Assembly (NCBI RefSeq): GCF_004795015.1
Contig: NZ_SSBI01000001.1
Coordinates: forward strand, 124,001-188,000
Reading direction: 5' to 3'
Origin: Streptomyces sp. A1277
GTDB taxonomy: Bacteria; Actinomycetota; Actinomycetes; Streptomycetales; Streptomycetaceae
DNA length: 64,000 nt
Shown here: positions 7,944 through 16,774 of the stretch, piece after piece
How positions within the stretch are numbered: position 1 is the stretch's first letter
How the letters are laid out: the number at the start of each line of letters is the position of its first letter
The notes under the pieces: model-generated
Told to the model about the DNA's origin: nothing
What the model saw: the letters and a program-made list of their open reading frames with translations, nothing else
The model's database searches: none
Program-made: the position numbers and the translations under genes

Positions 7944-9086
7944 ATGGAGTTCCGGATCGAACGCGGCGAGCTGGCGGACGCCGTCGCCTGGGCCGCCCGC
8001 GTGCTGCCCACCAGATCACCCGTGCCCGTCCTGGGCGGCCTGCTGCTGGAGGCGGTGGACGGCAGGCTGAGCATCTCGGGGCTGGACTACGAGGCGTCCG
8101 CCCGCATCGAGGTGGCGGCGCGGACCGAACGGCCCGGGAAGGTGCTCGTCATGGGCCGCCGCCTGCTCGACGTGTGCAAGGTGCTGCCCGAGGGCGCGGT
8201 GGAGTGCGCGGTCGAGGGGTCGCGGTTCACGGTGACGGGCGGCGGCGCAGGATTCGGCCTGTCGGTCCTGCCGTTGGACGACTACCCGGCGCTGCCGCCG
8301 CTGCCCGATGTCCTCGGCGCGGTGGACGGGCAGGAGTTCGCGGCGGCCGTCGCCGATGTGTCGGTGGCCGCGGGCCGGGACGACACCCTGCCCGCGCTCA
8401 CCGGTATCCGGCTGGGCCTCGACGGCGAGCGGATGACCCTGGCGGCCACGGACCGCTACCGCTTCGCGGTCCGTACGCTCGACTGGCAGCCCGCGGAGCA
8501 GGGGGTCACGGCGGACGTCGTCGTCTCGGCCCGCCGGCTCAGTGAGATCGCCCGGTCCGTCGGCGCACGCCCGGGACCGGTTCGCCTCGCGTTGGACAAC
8601 GGTTCGGCGGGCTTCGAGCGGGAAGGCATGCGCACCACGGTCCGGCTGCTCGACGGCCGGCTCCCGCGCCACGACAAGCTCTTCGTGCTGAGCGGCCCGG
8701 TCAAGGCGGTGACCGAGCGCGAACCGCTGGTCGAGGCCGTGAAGCGGGTCGCGGTGGTGGCGGACGGCGACAGCCCGCTCCAGTTCGCCTTCTCCGCCGG
8801 TTCCGTCCTGCTCCAGGCGGGTTACGAGGACGACGTGGCCTCCCAGCGCCTGCCCGCCGGGCTCGCGGGCGCCGACGAGATCACGGTCGCGTTCAACCCC
8901 TCGTACCTGATGGACGCGCTGGCCTCGTTCGACACCCCGGTCGTCAGGTTCCAGCTCATGGGCCAGGGCCAGCGCGCCATGATCACCGGGCACCGGGACC
9001 ACGAGGACGCGGCGGCCGCGCCGGACGGGGCGGGGGACACGGTCCACCAGCACCTGCTCATGTCGGTCAAGCCGCTGGTCCAGTGA
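7944..9086 (+). CDS. DNA polymerase III beta-clamp paralogue (second DnaN-like protein)
   Basis: The 380 residues have the three-repeat sliding-clamp layout, with typical segments such as LPTRSPVPVLGGLLLEA near the N-terminus, FAAAVADVSVAAGRDDTLPALTGI at the start of domain 2, and a C-terminus HLLMSVKPLVQ related to the YLLMPVRL end of DnaN. The replicative dnaN normally sits beside dnaA at the origin. Here the neighbours are chitinase genes and no replication genes, so this is a stand-alone paralogue. ATG at 7944 follows GAGAGGCACC. It could serve DNA repair, a specialised polymerase or sporulation-time replication; none of these is shown by the sequence. Confidence 0.9.
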   Translation: MEFRIERGELADAVAWAARVLPTRSPVPVLGGLLLEAVDGRLSISGLDYEASARIEVAARTERPGKVLVMGRRLLDVCKVLPEGAVECAVEGSRFTVTGGGAGFGLSVLPLDDYPALPPLPDVLGAVDGQEFAAAVADVSVAAGRDDTLPALTGIRLGLDGERMTLAATDRYRFAVRTLDWQPAEQGVTADVVVSARRLSEIARSVGARPGPVRLALDNGSAGFEREGMRTTVRLLDGRLPRHDKLFVLSGPVKAVTEREPLVEAVKRVAVVADGDSPLQFAFSAGSVLLQAGYEDDVASQRLPAGLAGADEITVAFNPSYLMDALASFDTPVVRFQLMGQGQRAMITGHRDHEDAAAAPDGAGDTVHQHLLMSVKPLVQ

Positions 9087-9096
9087 GGACGACGGA

Positions 9097-9133
9097 CGCG
9101 GGGCCGGGGACGGCCTCCCGCCCCGGCCCCGCG
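9097..9133. terminator. Bidirectional terminator between convergent genes
   Basis: A 13-bp perfect stem CGCGGGGCCGGGG / CCCCGGCCCCGCG with an 11-base loop lies between the clamp paralogue and the convergent secreted protein gene. It can serve both strands. Confidence 0.7.
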
Positions 9134-9157
9134 TTCGCAGCTCCTCGGATTCCTGGA

Positions 9158-11167
9158 TTACTTGGTGAAGATGAAGTACTTCCAGGCGCCGTGGGTCGTC
9201 GTGTTCACGGTGTCGCCCGACGAGCCGTCCACGTAGGAGGCGCGGACCCGCATCCGGTAGCCCGTCTCATGGGCGCCGGTCAGCGTCACGTTGGTCTTGC
9301 CGCTGGTGCCGAGCTTGAAGTACTGCGAGCCCGCGCCGTACCACTTGCCCTGGTAGTAGACCTCCATGGCCAGGCGGAACTTGCGGTTCTTGTAGTAGCT
9401 CATCTTCGTGGCGAAGACCGGGTTGGTCTTCTTGTGGAAGTAGGCGTACGACCGAGAGCCGATCTTCGCGGTCCGGTACTGCTTGGAGACCGAGGTCGAG
9501 ACCTTCACCCTGGCGTACGCCGTGGAGGTGACCGTCCTGGACGCGGAACGCCCGTCGCCCTTGAAGACGGCGGTGACGGTCGTGTCCCGGGTCATGTCGA
9601 CGGTCGTGGCCAGGTTGCCCTTGGAGTTGACCTTGCCGGTCTTCACCAGCTTCTTCGGCTTGTCCTTGCCGTACGGGTCCACCCAGAGCTCGACGGTGCG
9701 GTTCTTGTACGTCTTGCCGAGATGCGCGGTGAACGAGACGTCGGCTCCGTAGGAGTAGACCGCCTTGTTGCGGTTCAGGGTCAGCGAGGTGGCCGCCCGG
9801 GAGACGGCGACCTTGTCACTGCCCGACGCCGCGGAGTGCGTGGCGTCACCGGCGTAGGAGACCTTGTACGTGACCGTGCCGCCCGCGGGCGGGGTGTCGC
9901 CGAAGGAGAACGAGCCGTCCGACTTCAGCTTCACGGCGGCCAGCGCCTTGCCCTTGGGCGACTCGATGTCGGTACGCGTCACCGTCACCTTGGCGCCCGA
10001 CGGGAAGGCGCCGTCCGACTTCGCCTTGCCGGTCACCGTGAGCTTCTTGCCGCGGGACGCCTTCGCCGGAGCGCTGACCGTGACCGTGGTCCGGAACTTG
10101 ACCGGGTCGGTGAGCACCCGCAGCGAGCGGACGCCCTCGCTGTTGACCGTGACGGCGAACAGCCGGCTGGTGTCCGGCGCCCAGGCCAGACCGGACGGGT
10201 CCAGGGTGTCCGCGCCGCTGCTCTTCCCGGTGTTGGGGAAGTCGTACGTCCGGACCGGCTTTGCGGTGGAGCCCTGCTTGTAGACGTACACGTCCGGCTC
10301 GTACCAGCCGTCGATGCCGGCGGCGACCGTCCCGTCCGGGGCGATGTCGACCGCGTTGGGGTACGCGTCCGCCGGATAGGCGATCGTCGGCGCGAGGTCC
10401 GAGGTGCGGTACGCCTGGTGGTAGTACGGGGCACTGCCGGCCACCACGAGCTGCGTGCCGTCCGGGCTGAGCGCGAGATCGTGCAGGTTGCCGCCGTCCG
10501 TGCTGGTGTAGGCGGTTCGTACGGCCGCGCCCGAGGCCACGTCGTACACGGCCAGCTCTGTCGGGCTCTGGGTCTCGATGCCGGCGGCCAGCACGCCGGG
10601 CGCGCCGGGAGTGGAGGCCAGGGTCGGCGCCGCGTACCACCTGCCGTCGGCGTCCTGCTCCAGGGTCACCACCGGCTCGGCGCCGGACAGGTCGAGCGAC
10701 CCGATGTGGCCCGAGCCGGCCGAGCCGTACCCGAACCAGAGCTTGCCGCCGGCCAGCGCCGGGAACTTCGGGTCCGTGCCGGTCCCCGTCGCATACCGGG
10801 CGGACACCTTGAGCGCCGCCGTGTCGATCGTGACGATGGCGTCGGCGCCCGGCACGGCGGCGTACAGCGTGCCCGAGTCCGCGGACAGTTCGAGCCCGGT
10901 CACCCCGGGCAGTGAGTTGATCTTCGCGATGACCGTGCCGCTGTAATCGGCGACGACGACCTTGCCCCCGGCCGGGTCGCTGATGAAGACGCGCTTGTGC
11001 ACGCCGTCGGCGACGATGTCGCCGACGGACGCGGCGGCGATGACCTTGCTGGAGTCGGCGGCGGCCGGGTTGGCCGCGCCGCCGATCAGCACGACTGAGC
11101 TGAAGAGCACCGCGATCGAGGTCGCGGTGGAGATTCTGCGCGTACGCAAGACGGTGTCTACCCCCAC
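9158..11167 (-). CDS. Secreted beta-propeller-like protein with Ig-like repeats
   Basis: Exported protein with a clear signal peptide (LRTRRISTATSIAVLFSSVV to NPAAA). The first half contains repeated strand-rich units of the YncE/NHL-propeller style (for example HDLALSPDGTQLVVAGS, AVDIAPDGTVAAG, GLAWAPDTSRLFAV). The second half has several Ig-like, SCP1.201/Big3-type modules (TTVTVSAPAKASRGKKLTVTGKAKS, ATSLTLNRNKAVYSYGADVSFTA) and a basic, Tyr-rich C-terminal domain. The start is uncertain: GTG at 11167 or TTG at 11149, the latter behind GGGGG, both keep the signal peptide. A cell-wall-associated or extracellular binding role is likely; no catalytic motif is seen. Confidence 0.8.
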   Translation of the reverse strand: MGVDTVLRTRRISTATSIAVLFSSVVLIGGAANPAAADSSKVIAAASVGDIVADGVHKRVFISDPAGGKVVVADYSGTVIAKINSLPGVTGLELSADSGTLYAAVPGADAIVTIDTAALKVSARYATGTGTDPKFPALAGGKLWFGYGSAGSGHIGSLDLSGAEPVVTLEQDADGRWYAAPTLASTPGAPGVLAAGIETQSPTELAVYDVASGAAVRTAYTSTDGGNLHDLALSPDGTQLVVAGSAPYYHQAYRTSDLAPTIAYPADAYPNAVDIAPDGTVAAGIDGWYEPDVYVYKQGSTAKPVRTYDFPNTGKSSGADTLDPSGLAWAPDTSRLFAVTVNSEGVRSLRVLTDPVKFRTTVTVSAPAKASRGKKLTVTGKAKSDGAFPSGAKVTVTRTDIESPKGKALAAVKLKSDGSFSFGDTPPAGGTVTYKVSYAGDATHSAASGSDKVAVSRAATSLTLNRNKAVYSYGADVSFTAHLGKTYKNRTVELWVDPYGKDKPKKLVKTGKVNSKGNLATTVDMTRDTTVTAVFKGDGRSASRTVTSTAYARVKVSTSVSKQYRTAKIGSRSYAYFHKKTNPVFATKMSYYKNRKFRLAMEVYYQGKWYGAGSQYFKLGTSGKTNVTLTGAHETGYRMRVRASYVDGSSGDTVNTTTHGAWKYFIFTK

Positions 11168-11310
11168 GGTGAAGGGACCGCCCGGCACCTGGAGATGAGA
11201 GAGGTGCGCGGTCCGGATCGCAGAGTATGACATGAGGGTGACAACTCGTACGCATGGCCGGATTCCAACCGGCCCGCAGGCGCTCCCGGAGAGCTGAGGA
11301 CGGCGGTCCG

Positions 11311-13509
11311 TCAGCCGGACTTCGTGTACGTGAGCTTCTCGCCGCTGGACGTGTTCTCGCGGCTCAGCGTGCCGTCCGGGAGCAGGGTGAGCGTGGTCGG
11401 GCTGCCGGGGGTGCAGGACGCGGCGGGCTCGCCCTCCGTCACGGTGGACGGGCCGATCTCCACCGACTCGCCCTCGGCCGCCTCGGCCGTCAGCGGCGCC
11501 TCGAAGACGCAGCGGTAGGTGCCGCCCGTGGCCAGCGGGCCCTCGGCGGTCAGGGTGAGGACGGTGTCGCCCGCCTCGCCCTGCCGGATGACCAGTTCAC
11601 GGGTGGAGTGGCCGGTGGCGTTGTCGATGCTGCCGGACCAGGACCCGAGGTAGCCCTCGGGGACCCCGCCCTCTTCGCCGTTGCGCCCGTCGTCGCTGGG
11701 CGAGGGATCCGGGGAGCCGTCCGGGGACGGGGAGTTGACGACGTCCTTGCTCGGGGTCGGGCCGGCGGAGTGGGTGGGGCCCGCCGTGGTCGTTCCGTCC
11801 TTGTCGTTCATGAGCGCGTAGACGGACCCCCCGGCCGCTATCGCGACCAGCACGGCGACGACGACGAGGGCGATGGTCGGCCCTCTGCGGCGGGCCGGCT
11901 CCGGTGCGGGAGCCGGGTGCGGGGCGCCGGCCGGGTAGCCGGGACCGTACGGGGGCGTCGGGCCGTAACCGGGCTGCTGCGGGTACCCGTAGGGGTAGCC
12001 GTGGTCCGGGCTCGGCTGCTGCGGATAGCCGTAATCGGGGGCGGCGTTGGGCTGCTGCGGGTGTCCGTAGCCCGGGGCCGGCAGCGGCTGGGCCGGCTGG
12101 TGCGGGTAGCCGTATCCGGGGGAGGGCGCCGTGGCCGGGGGCGGCCCGCTCGGTGGCGGTGCGGCGGGGCCCGGGGAGGCGGGGCCCGGCGCGGCGATGG
12201 CGGTGGGAAGCGCGTGGACGGACGCGGGCGGGGTGGCCGGCTCGGCGGGTGGCGCGGGGAGCACCGCGGTGTCCGGCTCGGCCGGGGACCCGGACACCGG
12301 CCCGGAGGTGGCGCCGGTCGCCGCTCCGGCCGCGGGCGGCTTGGTCAGGGCCACCCCATTCCGGGGCGTCGCGTCCCCGGCCACCCCATTCCGGGGCGTC
12401 GCGTCCCCGGCCACCGCGTCCCGGGGCGTCGCGTCCTGCGGCACGGCGTCCTGGGGCGCGTCGTCCTGTCGGCCCGCGCCTCCCGGTCCCGTGCCTCCCG
12501 GTCCCGTGCCTCCCGGTCCCGCGCCTCCCGGTCCCGCGTCGGCAGGCACCGCGTCGGCAGGCACCGCGTCCTCGGGGTCCTCCGAGTCGAGCAGTTCCAC
12601 GGCGTGGCGGCCGAGCTGGGCGATGAGGGCGCCCGGCAGCCAGGGCTCCGTGCTGTGGTCGTCGTCCGCCAGCAGGGCCAGGATGTCGTCCGTGGACGGC
12701 CGGGCCTGGGGATCCTTGTGCAGGCAGCCCCGGATCAGGTCGTCGAGGCCGGCCGTCACCCCGGTCAGGTCGGGGTCCTCCTGCGCGATGCGGAACAGCA
12801 GGGCGTGCATCTCGTTGGCCGCCGCGCCGAAGGGCAGCCGTCCGGTCGAGGCGTACGTCAGCACCGAGCCCAGGCAGAACACGTCGCTCGCCGCGCTCAC
12901 GCGCTCGCCCCGCACCTGCTCGGGCGACATGAAGCCGGGCGAGCCCACCAGTGCGCCGGTGCGGGTGAGACCGCCGTCGGTGACGGTGTCCAGGGCTCTG
13001 GCTATCCCGAAGTCGATGACGCGCGGACCGTCGATCGTGAGGAGGATGTTGGACGGTTTCAGGTCCCGGTGGATGAGGCCGGCCGTGTGGATGGCCTTCA
13101 GGGCGTGCGCGAGACCGGCGCCCAGGATGCGGACGGACCGTTCCGGCAGGGGGCCGTACGTGCCGGGTGCGGGCCCGGACGAGGTGCCCGGCCGGCCCGA
13201 CACGGTGGCGTGGAGGGAGGGTCCGGCGACATATCCGGTGGCGACCCACGGCACGTCGGCCTCGGTGTCGGCGTCCAGCACGGGCGCGGTCCAGGTCGAG
13301 CCCACCCGGCGGGCGGCCCGCACCTCCTGCCGGAACCGGTCGCGGAATACCTGCTGAGCGGCGAGCTCCTCGCGTACGAGCTTGAGCGCGACCGTACGGC
13401 CGCGGTCGGAGCGGGCCAGATACACCTGGCCCATCCCGCCCGCGCCGAGGCGCCCCAGCAAGCGGTAGGCGCCGATGCGCTGTGGATCGGTGGACCCGAG
13501 CTTCTCCAT
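11311..13509 (-). CDS. Membrane Ser/Thr protein kinase (PknB type) with repetitive linker
   Basis: The 732 residues begin with a complete kinase domain (about 15-270): glycine loop RLGAGGMGQVY, ATP-binding Lys in VALKLV, catalytic loop HRDLKPSN, DFG and the SPEQVRGE activation-segment end. A low-complexity Pro/Ala/Gly/Gln linker follows, then one transmembrane helix (IALVVVAVLVAIAAGGSVYAL) and an extracytoplasmic C-terminal domain of about 120 residues with two Cys. There are no PASTA repeats, so muropeptide sensing of the PknB kind is not supported. The linker contains tandem DNA repeats (annotated separately). ATG at 13509 begins MEKLGSTDPQRIG, which leads straight into the kinase fold. Confidence 0.93.
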   Translation of the reverse strand: MEKLGSTDPQRIGAYRLLGRLGAGGMGQVYLARSDRGRTVALKLVREELAAQQVFRDRFRQEVRAARRVGSTWTAPVLDADTEADVPWVATGYVAGPSLHATVSGRPGTSSGPAPGTYGPLPERSVRILGAGLAHALKAIHTAGLIHRDLKPSNILLTIDGPRVIDFGIARALDTVTDGGLTRTGALVGSPGFMSPEQVRGERVSAASDVFCLGSVLTYASTGRLPFGAAANEMHALLFRIAQEDPDLTGVTAGLDDLIRGCLHKDPQARPSTDDILALLADDDHSTEPWLPGALIAQLGRHAVELLDSEDPEDAVPADAVPADAGPGGAGPGGTGPGGTGPGGAGRQDDAPQDAVPQDATPRDAVAGDATPRNGVAGDATPRNGVALTKPPAAGAATGATSGPVSGSPAEPDTAVLPAPPAEPATPPASVHALPTAIAAPGPASPGPAAPPPSGPPPATAPSPGYGYPHQPAQPLPAPGYGHPQQPNAAPDYGYPQQPSPDHGYPYGYPQQPGYGPTPPYGPGYPAGAPHPAPAPEPARRRGPTIALVVVAVLVAIAAGGSVYALMNDKDGTTTAGPTHSAGPTPSKDVVNSPSPDGSPDPSPSDDGRNGEEGGVPEGYLGSWSGSIDNATGHSTRELVIRQGEAGDTVLTLTAEGPLATGGTYRCVFEAPLTAEAAEGESVEIGPSTVTEGEPAASCTPGSPTTLTLLPDGTLSRENTSSGEKLTYTKSG
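12351..12470 (-). repeat. Four degenerate 30-bp tandem repeats in the kinase linker
   Basis: Units at 12351-12380 and 12381-12410 are identical; 12411-12440 and 12441-12470 are diverged copies. They encode a 10-residue repeat of the form VAGDATPRNG. All units are multiples of three, so copy-number change would alter linker length without a frameshift. Confidence 0.85.
12479..12538 (-). repeat. 15-bp tandem repeats in the kinase linker
   Basis: Four copies of a 15-bp unit related to CCTCCCGGTCCCGTG encode GPGGT/GPGGA pentapeptides in the Ser/Thr kinase linker. Confidence 0.8.
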
Positions 13510-13652
13510 GGTGTGCGGCCTCCCCCGTACGACAACACGCCGGACGGGGACGAGAATAGCGGCGTGGATCGCCGCGCCGCGGCCCCTCCGGGGCTCAGGG
13601 CCGCTCCGGCACCGGTCTAAGGTGTCCCGGAATCGAATCGGGGAGGGGCGCC

Positions 13653-14357
13653 ATGTGCGCGAGCGGAGCCGTCACGCGCAGCACCCTGCGGCAGCAGATC
13701 GCGGACGCGCTGCGCGACGAGGTGCTCGCCGGACGCCTGCTGCCGGGCCGGGAGTTCACCGTCAAGCAGATCGCCGAGCAGTACGGGGTCTCCGCGACGC
13801 CCGTCCGCGAGGCGCTGTTCGACCTGTCCGCGCAGGGGCTCCTCGAATCCGACCAGCACCGCGGGTTCCGGGTCCACCAGTTCACCGTCGCGGACTACCG
13901 GGCGATGGTGGAGGCCCGCGCCCTGGTCATGGACGGCGTCATCCGGGACGTCTTCCACGAGCCGGTCCCGGCGCAGCAGGCCGGTTACCGGGACGCGCTC
14001 GTCTCCGTACGCCGCCGTGCCGAGGAGGCGTCCCGCGCGGCGCGCGGCGGGGACCTGGACATCCTCATCGGCTACGACCTGCGCTTCTGGCGGGAGCTGG
14101 GCGGGCTCATCGGCAACGGCTACATCGGCGACTTCCTGCACCGGCTGCGCGTCCAGGCATGGATGTTCGCCGTGCCCTACCTGCGTGGCGACGCCGATGT
14201 GCGGGACTGGCTGTGGAACGGCCACACCGAGCTCGTCACCGCGATCACGCACCGGGACCGCGAGGCCCTGCGCGCGGTGATCGACGACTACAACGGCCAC
14301 GCGCTGAGCTGGGCCGACCGGCTGGCGGGCCCCCCGCCCGCCCCGGAGCGCGCCTGA
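13653..14357 (+). CDS. GntR family transcriptional regulator (FCD-type)
   Basis: 234-residue regulator. The N-terminal winged helix (residues about 8-75) carries the GntR pattern: LRQQIADALRDEVLAGRLLPGREFTVKQIAEQYGVSATPVREAL. The C-terminal two thirds is an all-helical ligand domain of the FadR/FCD kind, with the usual second-half helix AITHRDREALRAVIDDYNGHA. ATG at 13653 is preceded by GGGGAGGGG. Divergent from the kinase and upstream of an unrelated small gene, so no target pathway is indicated. The ligand, probably a small organic acid, cannot be predicted. Confidence 0.9.
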   Translation: MCASGAVTRSTLRQQIADALRDEVLAGRLLPGREFTVKQIAEQYGVSATPVREALFDLSAQGLLESDQHRGFRVHQFTVADYRAMVEARALVMDGVIRDVFHEPVPAQQAGYRDALVSVRRRAEEASRAARGGDLDILIGYDLRFWRELGGLIGNGYIGDFLHRLRVQAWMFAVPYLRGDADVRDWLWNGHTELVTAITHRDREALRAVIDDYNGHALSWADRLAGPPPAPERA

Positions 14358-14486
14358 CCCCGGCCCGGCACCGGCCCCCCGCCCGCACCGCGCCCCGAGC
14401 CCGTCACGGGCGACCACTGTGCGCGGGGTGCCGCCCGCATTACGCTGTCCCGACCACCGCACGCCCCCGTTGGAGAGCGAGACTTC

Positions 14487-15134
14487 GTGGCCTGTGACCT
14501 GTGGCTGGTCCCCCTCGTCGATGTGCTGTGCCACAGCCCCGACAACCCCTTCGCCGAAGAGATAGCCGTCTACGACAAGGCCCTGGGTGAGGCGGGACTG
14601 CCGCCCGTCCCGGTCTACGCCTACATGCCGGGGCTGACCGGCGACGTGGCTCCCGTCGCGGGCTTCGACTACGACGCGCTGCACCTCCTGCGCCGCGCCT
14701 ATCTGCTCCAGCTCAGCGGGCTCGCCGTCACCCCGGTCGACGCGCTGAGCGGGGACTACGAGCAGCTGTTGGAGATGTTCGAGCCGACGGCCAGGCAGTC
14801 GCACCTGGTGTGGCACTTCGACCACGCGGGGGCGTACGTGCCCCTCGACTTCCCCGCCCCGGTCTCCACCGACGACCTCATGGAGGCCGGCGGACCGCTC
14901 GGTTCGGCGCACGGGCTGCTGCGCGAGTTGGAGTTCGTCGCCCCGGGCATCGGCATCGACCCGGCGAACCCGCCGGCCGCCCCGCTGCCCCCGGCAGCGC
15001 CCACCGAACTGGAGGAGCCGGCGAGCGTCCCCTACGACGACAACCCCTTCGCCCGGGAACGCCACGTCTGGCTCGGCCTGCACGCCGCGGCCACCCGCAG
15101 CCTCGCCCAGGGATCGATGATCGTCTTCAGCTGA
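14487..15134 (+). CDS. Conserved actinobacterial protein of unknown function
   Basis: I do not recognise a characterised domain. The 215-residue acidic protein has no signal peptide and no membrane segment. It has a mixed alpha/beta look with short motifs LVPLVDVLCHSPDNPF, HLVWHFDHAGAYVPLDFP and ARERHVWLGLHAAATRSL. GTG at 14487 follows TTGGAGAGCGAG. It is convergent with a SLATT-type membrane protein, the two sharing one terminator hairpin. A functional link between the two is possible but not shown. Confidence 0.75.
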   Translation: MACDLWLVPLVDVLCHSPDNPFAEEIAVYDKALGEAGLPPVPVYAYMPGLTGDVAPVAGFDYDALHLLRRAYLLQLSGLAVTPVDALSGDYEQLLEMFEPTARQSHLVWHFDHAGAYVPLDFPAPVSTDDLMEAGGPLGSAHGLLRELEFVAPGIGIDPANPPAAPLPPAAPTELEEPASVPYDDNPFARERHVWLGLHAAATRSLAQGSMIVFS

Positions 15135-15150
15135 CGCGGTCCGGCACCCA

Positions 15151-15202
15151 CCGCCGGAGTCCCCGCACTGCCCGAGAGCGGTCAGCGCGGGGACTCCGGC
15201 GG
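15151..15202. terminator. Bidirectional terminator overlapping the SLATT coding end
   Basis: A perfect 16-bp stem (15151-15166 / 15187-15202) with a 20-base loop. Its right arm is made of the last codons of the convergent gene on the minus strand, so terminator and coding sequence overlap. Confidence 0.75.
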
Positions 15203-15982
15203 CCGCTGCCGCGGCATGTTCGGCCGGCCCATCGACTGGAGCGGGAAGCGGCCGGGCGCGGTCCCCTGCTCCGGGCGCCCGCTTCCGGAACCGCCGGTGA
15301 TCAGCGCCTGCATCCCCATCGGGGCGGGTCCGGCCCGGAATTCCACCATCCAGTCGGCGGTCTCCGACCGGACGAGCTCCGTGATGTCCTCGGAGAAGCG
15401 CCGCAGCACCCCCAGGCACCGCTCGGTCGCCTCGCTCGCCGTGCCCTCGGTCGGGCCGAGCACCTCCCGTACGCACTCCGACGACCAGTCGAACCGGAGC
15501 ACCTGGAGCCGCCGCTGCACGGCCTGCGCGGTCGCGAGGTTCCTTATCCAGCCCGAGGTGAGGCCGAAGTACCGGTCGCACGCCATGCACGCGGCGCCCA
15601 GCAGCAGCGACAGATAGCCCCAGCCGGCCGCGTCGTGCAGCGCGCCCGTCAGGTCGAGCAGCGGCAGGGCGGCGCCCGCGACCACACCGGCGGCGGTGCC
15701 CATCCGCAGCGCCCTGGCCGCGCGCCGCTTCCACAGGCGGTCGTTCAGATACCAGTCGGCGGTGCGCAGGGCGTCCGCTTCCGCCCATCGGTACAGCTCG
15801 TCCAGCCGCTGGGACGGTTCGCCCCAGTCGCCCAGCGGGAACGGCTCCCCGGTCAGGTCACGGCCCCGGCCGCCGTGGCCCTCGGCGCCGGAGCCCGTAC
15901 CGGAGGGAGCGGCCGCACCCGCCGGACCGGGCGTGCCGGACTTGCTGGGCGGCACTTCGGGCTGCATCTCCGGCTGACTCAC
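15182..15982 (-). CDS. SLATT-domain membrane protein
   Basis: About 266 residues. The N-terminal 60 residues are low-complexity Gly/Pro/Ala. Then comes the typical SLATT arrangement: a helix with LYRWAEADALRTADWYLNDRLWKRRAARALRM, two closely spaced transmembrane helices (GTAAGVVAGAALPLLDLTGA and GYLSLLLGAACMACDRYFGL), and a long C-terminal helix (WIRNLATAQAVQRRLQVLRFDW). I chose the GTG at 15982 because GAGGAG lies seven bases before it. SLATT proteins have been proposed from comparative genomics to be membrane-perturbing effectors of nucleotide-signalling conflict systems. No nucleotide cyclase or sensor is adjacent here, so that role is only a hypothesis. Confidence 0.8.
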   Translation of the reverse strand: MSQPEMQPEVPPSKSGTPGPAGAAAPSGTGSGAEGHGGRGRDLTGEPFPLGDWGEPSQRLDELYRWAEADALRTADWYLNDRLWKRRAARALRMGTAAGVVAGAALPLLDLTGALHDAAGWGYLSLLLGAACMACDRYFGLTSGWIRNLATAQAVQRRLQVLRFDWSSECVREVLGPTEGTASEATERCLGVLRRFSEDITELVRSETADWMVEFRAGPAPMGMQALITGGSGSGRPEQGTAPGRFPLQSMGRPNMPRQRPPESPR

Positions 15983-16356
15983 CGGGGTACTCCTCTGCAT
16001 GCTGCGTGGCGACGCGTGCTCTCGACCGCGTACTCGACGACGGGGCGGATCTCTGCTTCCTGGCTGCTCCATGCCCCTGGACGCGACGGGCAGTCCCCCA
16101 TGCGTAACCATGCGTGACGGGGGGTGCGCGTGTACGTACCGGGACGCATGCCCTTCCTACCGCCGAATGGTGGGCCGCAGGGTCGAAATCGCGGTATTCC
16201 CGGGCACCTACGGCCTCTGGTCAGGTATAGGAGTCCCGGCACCGCTCTCTCGATCTCACTCGAAAGAGTTGCTCGTCGGCGGGTGGGGCGCGCCGCCCGG
16301 GGACCACGTAGGCTCGGCGTACCGAAACAATTGTCGTCGAAATGCCTGGAGTGACC
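15983..16356. other. Intergenic region, divergent promoters expected
   Basis: 374 bases between the divergently oriented SLATT gene and ybaB. I see no convincing gene here. Promoters for both flanking genes should lie here, but I cannot name a clear -10/-35 pair. Confidence 0.5.
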
Positions 16357-16695
16357 GTGATTCCCGGTGGTGGTCAGCCCGATATGCAGCAGCTGCTGCA
16401 GCAGGCCCAGAAGATGCAGCAGGACCTCGCCCAGGCCCAGGAGGAGCTTGCCAGGACCGAGGTGGACGGCCAGGCGGGCGGCGGCCTGGTCAAGGCGACG
16501 GTCAACGGCTCGGGTGAGCTGCGCGGCCTCGTGATCGACCCGAAGGCGGTGGACCCGGAGGACACCGAGACCCTCGCGGACCTCGTCGTCGCGGCGGTCC
16601 AGGCGGCCAACGAGAACGCCCAGCAGCTCCAGCAGCAGAAGCTCGGCCCGCTGACCCAGGGCCTGGGCGGCGGCATGCCCGGCCTGCCGTTCTGA
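16357..16695 (+). CDS. YbaB/EbfC family nucleoid-associated protein
   Basis: Small DNA-binding protein of 112 residues that typically coats DNA as a homodimer. The N-terminal amphipathic helix [23 protein letters not shown] and the core [29 protein letters not shown] are characteristic. The GTG at 16357 is chosen because GGAG lies five bases upstream. The ATG at 16342 would place that GGAG inside the coding region. It lies 79 bases before recR, the classical ybaB-recR pairing, but the usual upstream dnaX is absent. Confidence 0.93.
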   Translation: MIPGGGQPDMQQLLQQAQKMQQDLAQAQEELARTEVDGQAGGGLVKATVNGSGELRGLVIDPKAVDPEDTETLADLVVAAVQAANENAQQLQQQKLGPLTQGLGGGMPGLPF

Positions 16696-16774
16696 CCGTC
16701 CGCATACCCAAGACCGTACGTACCCCCTACGGTACGTACCACGACTCAGCCGACTCAGCCAGGAAGGCGTTCCG

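Noticed and set aside
13617-15788. 723-codon minus-strand frame through the GntR and neighbouring genes
   Set aside because: Low-complexity antisense translation; covered by well-supported genes on the other strand.
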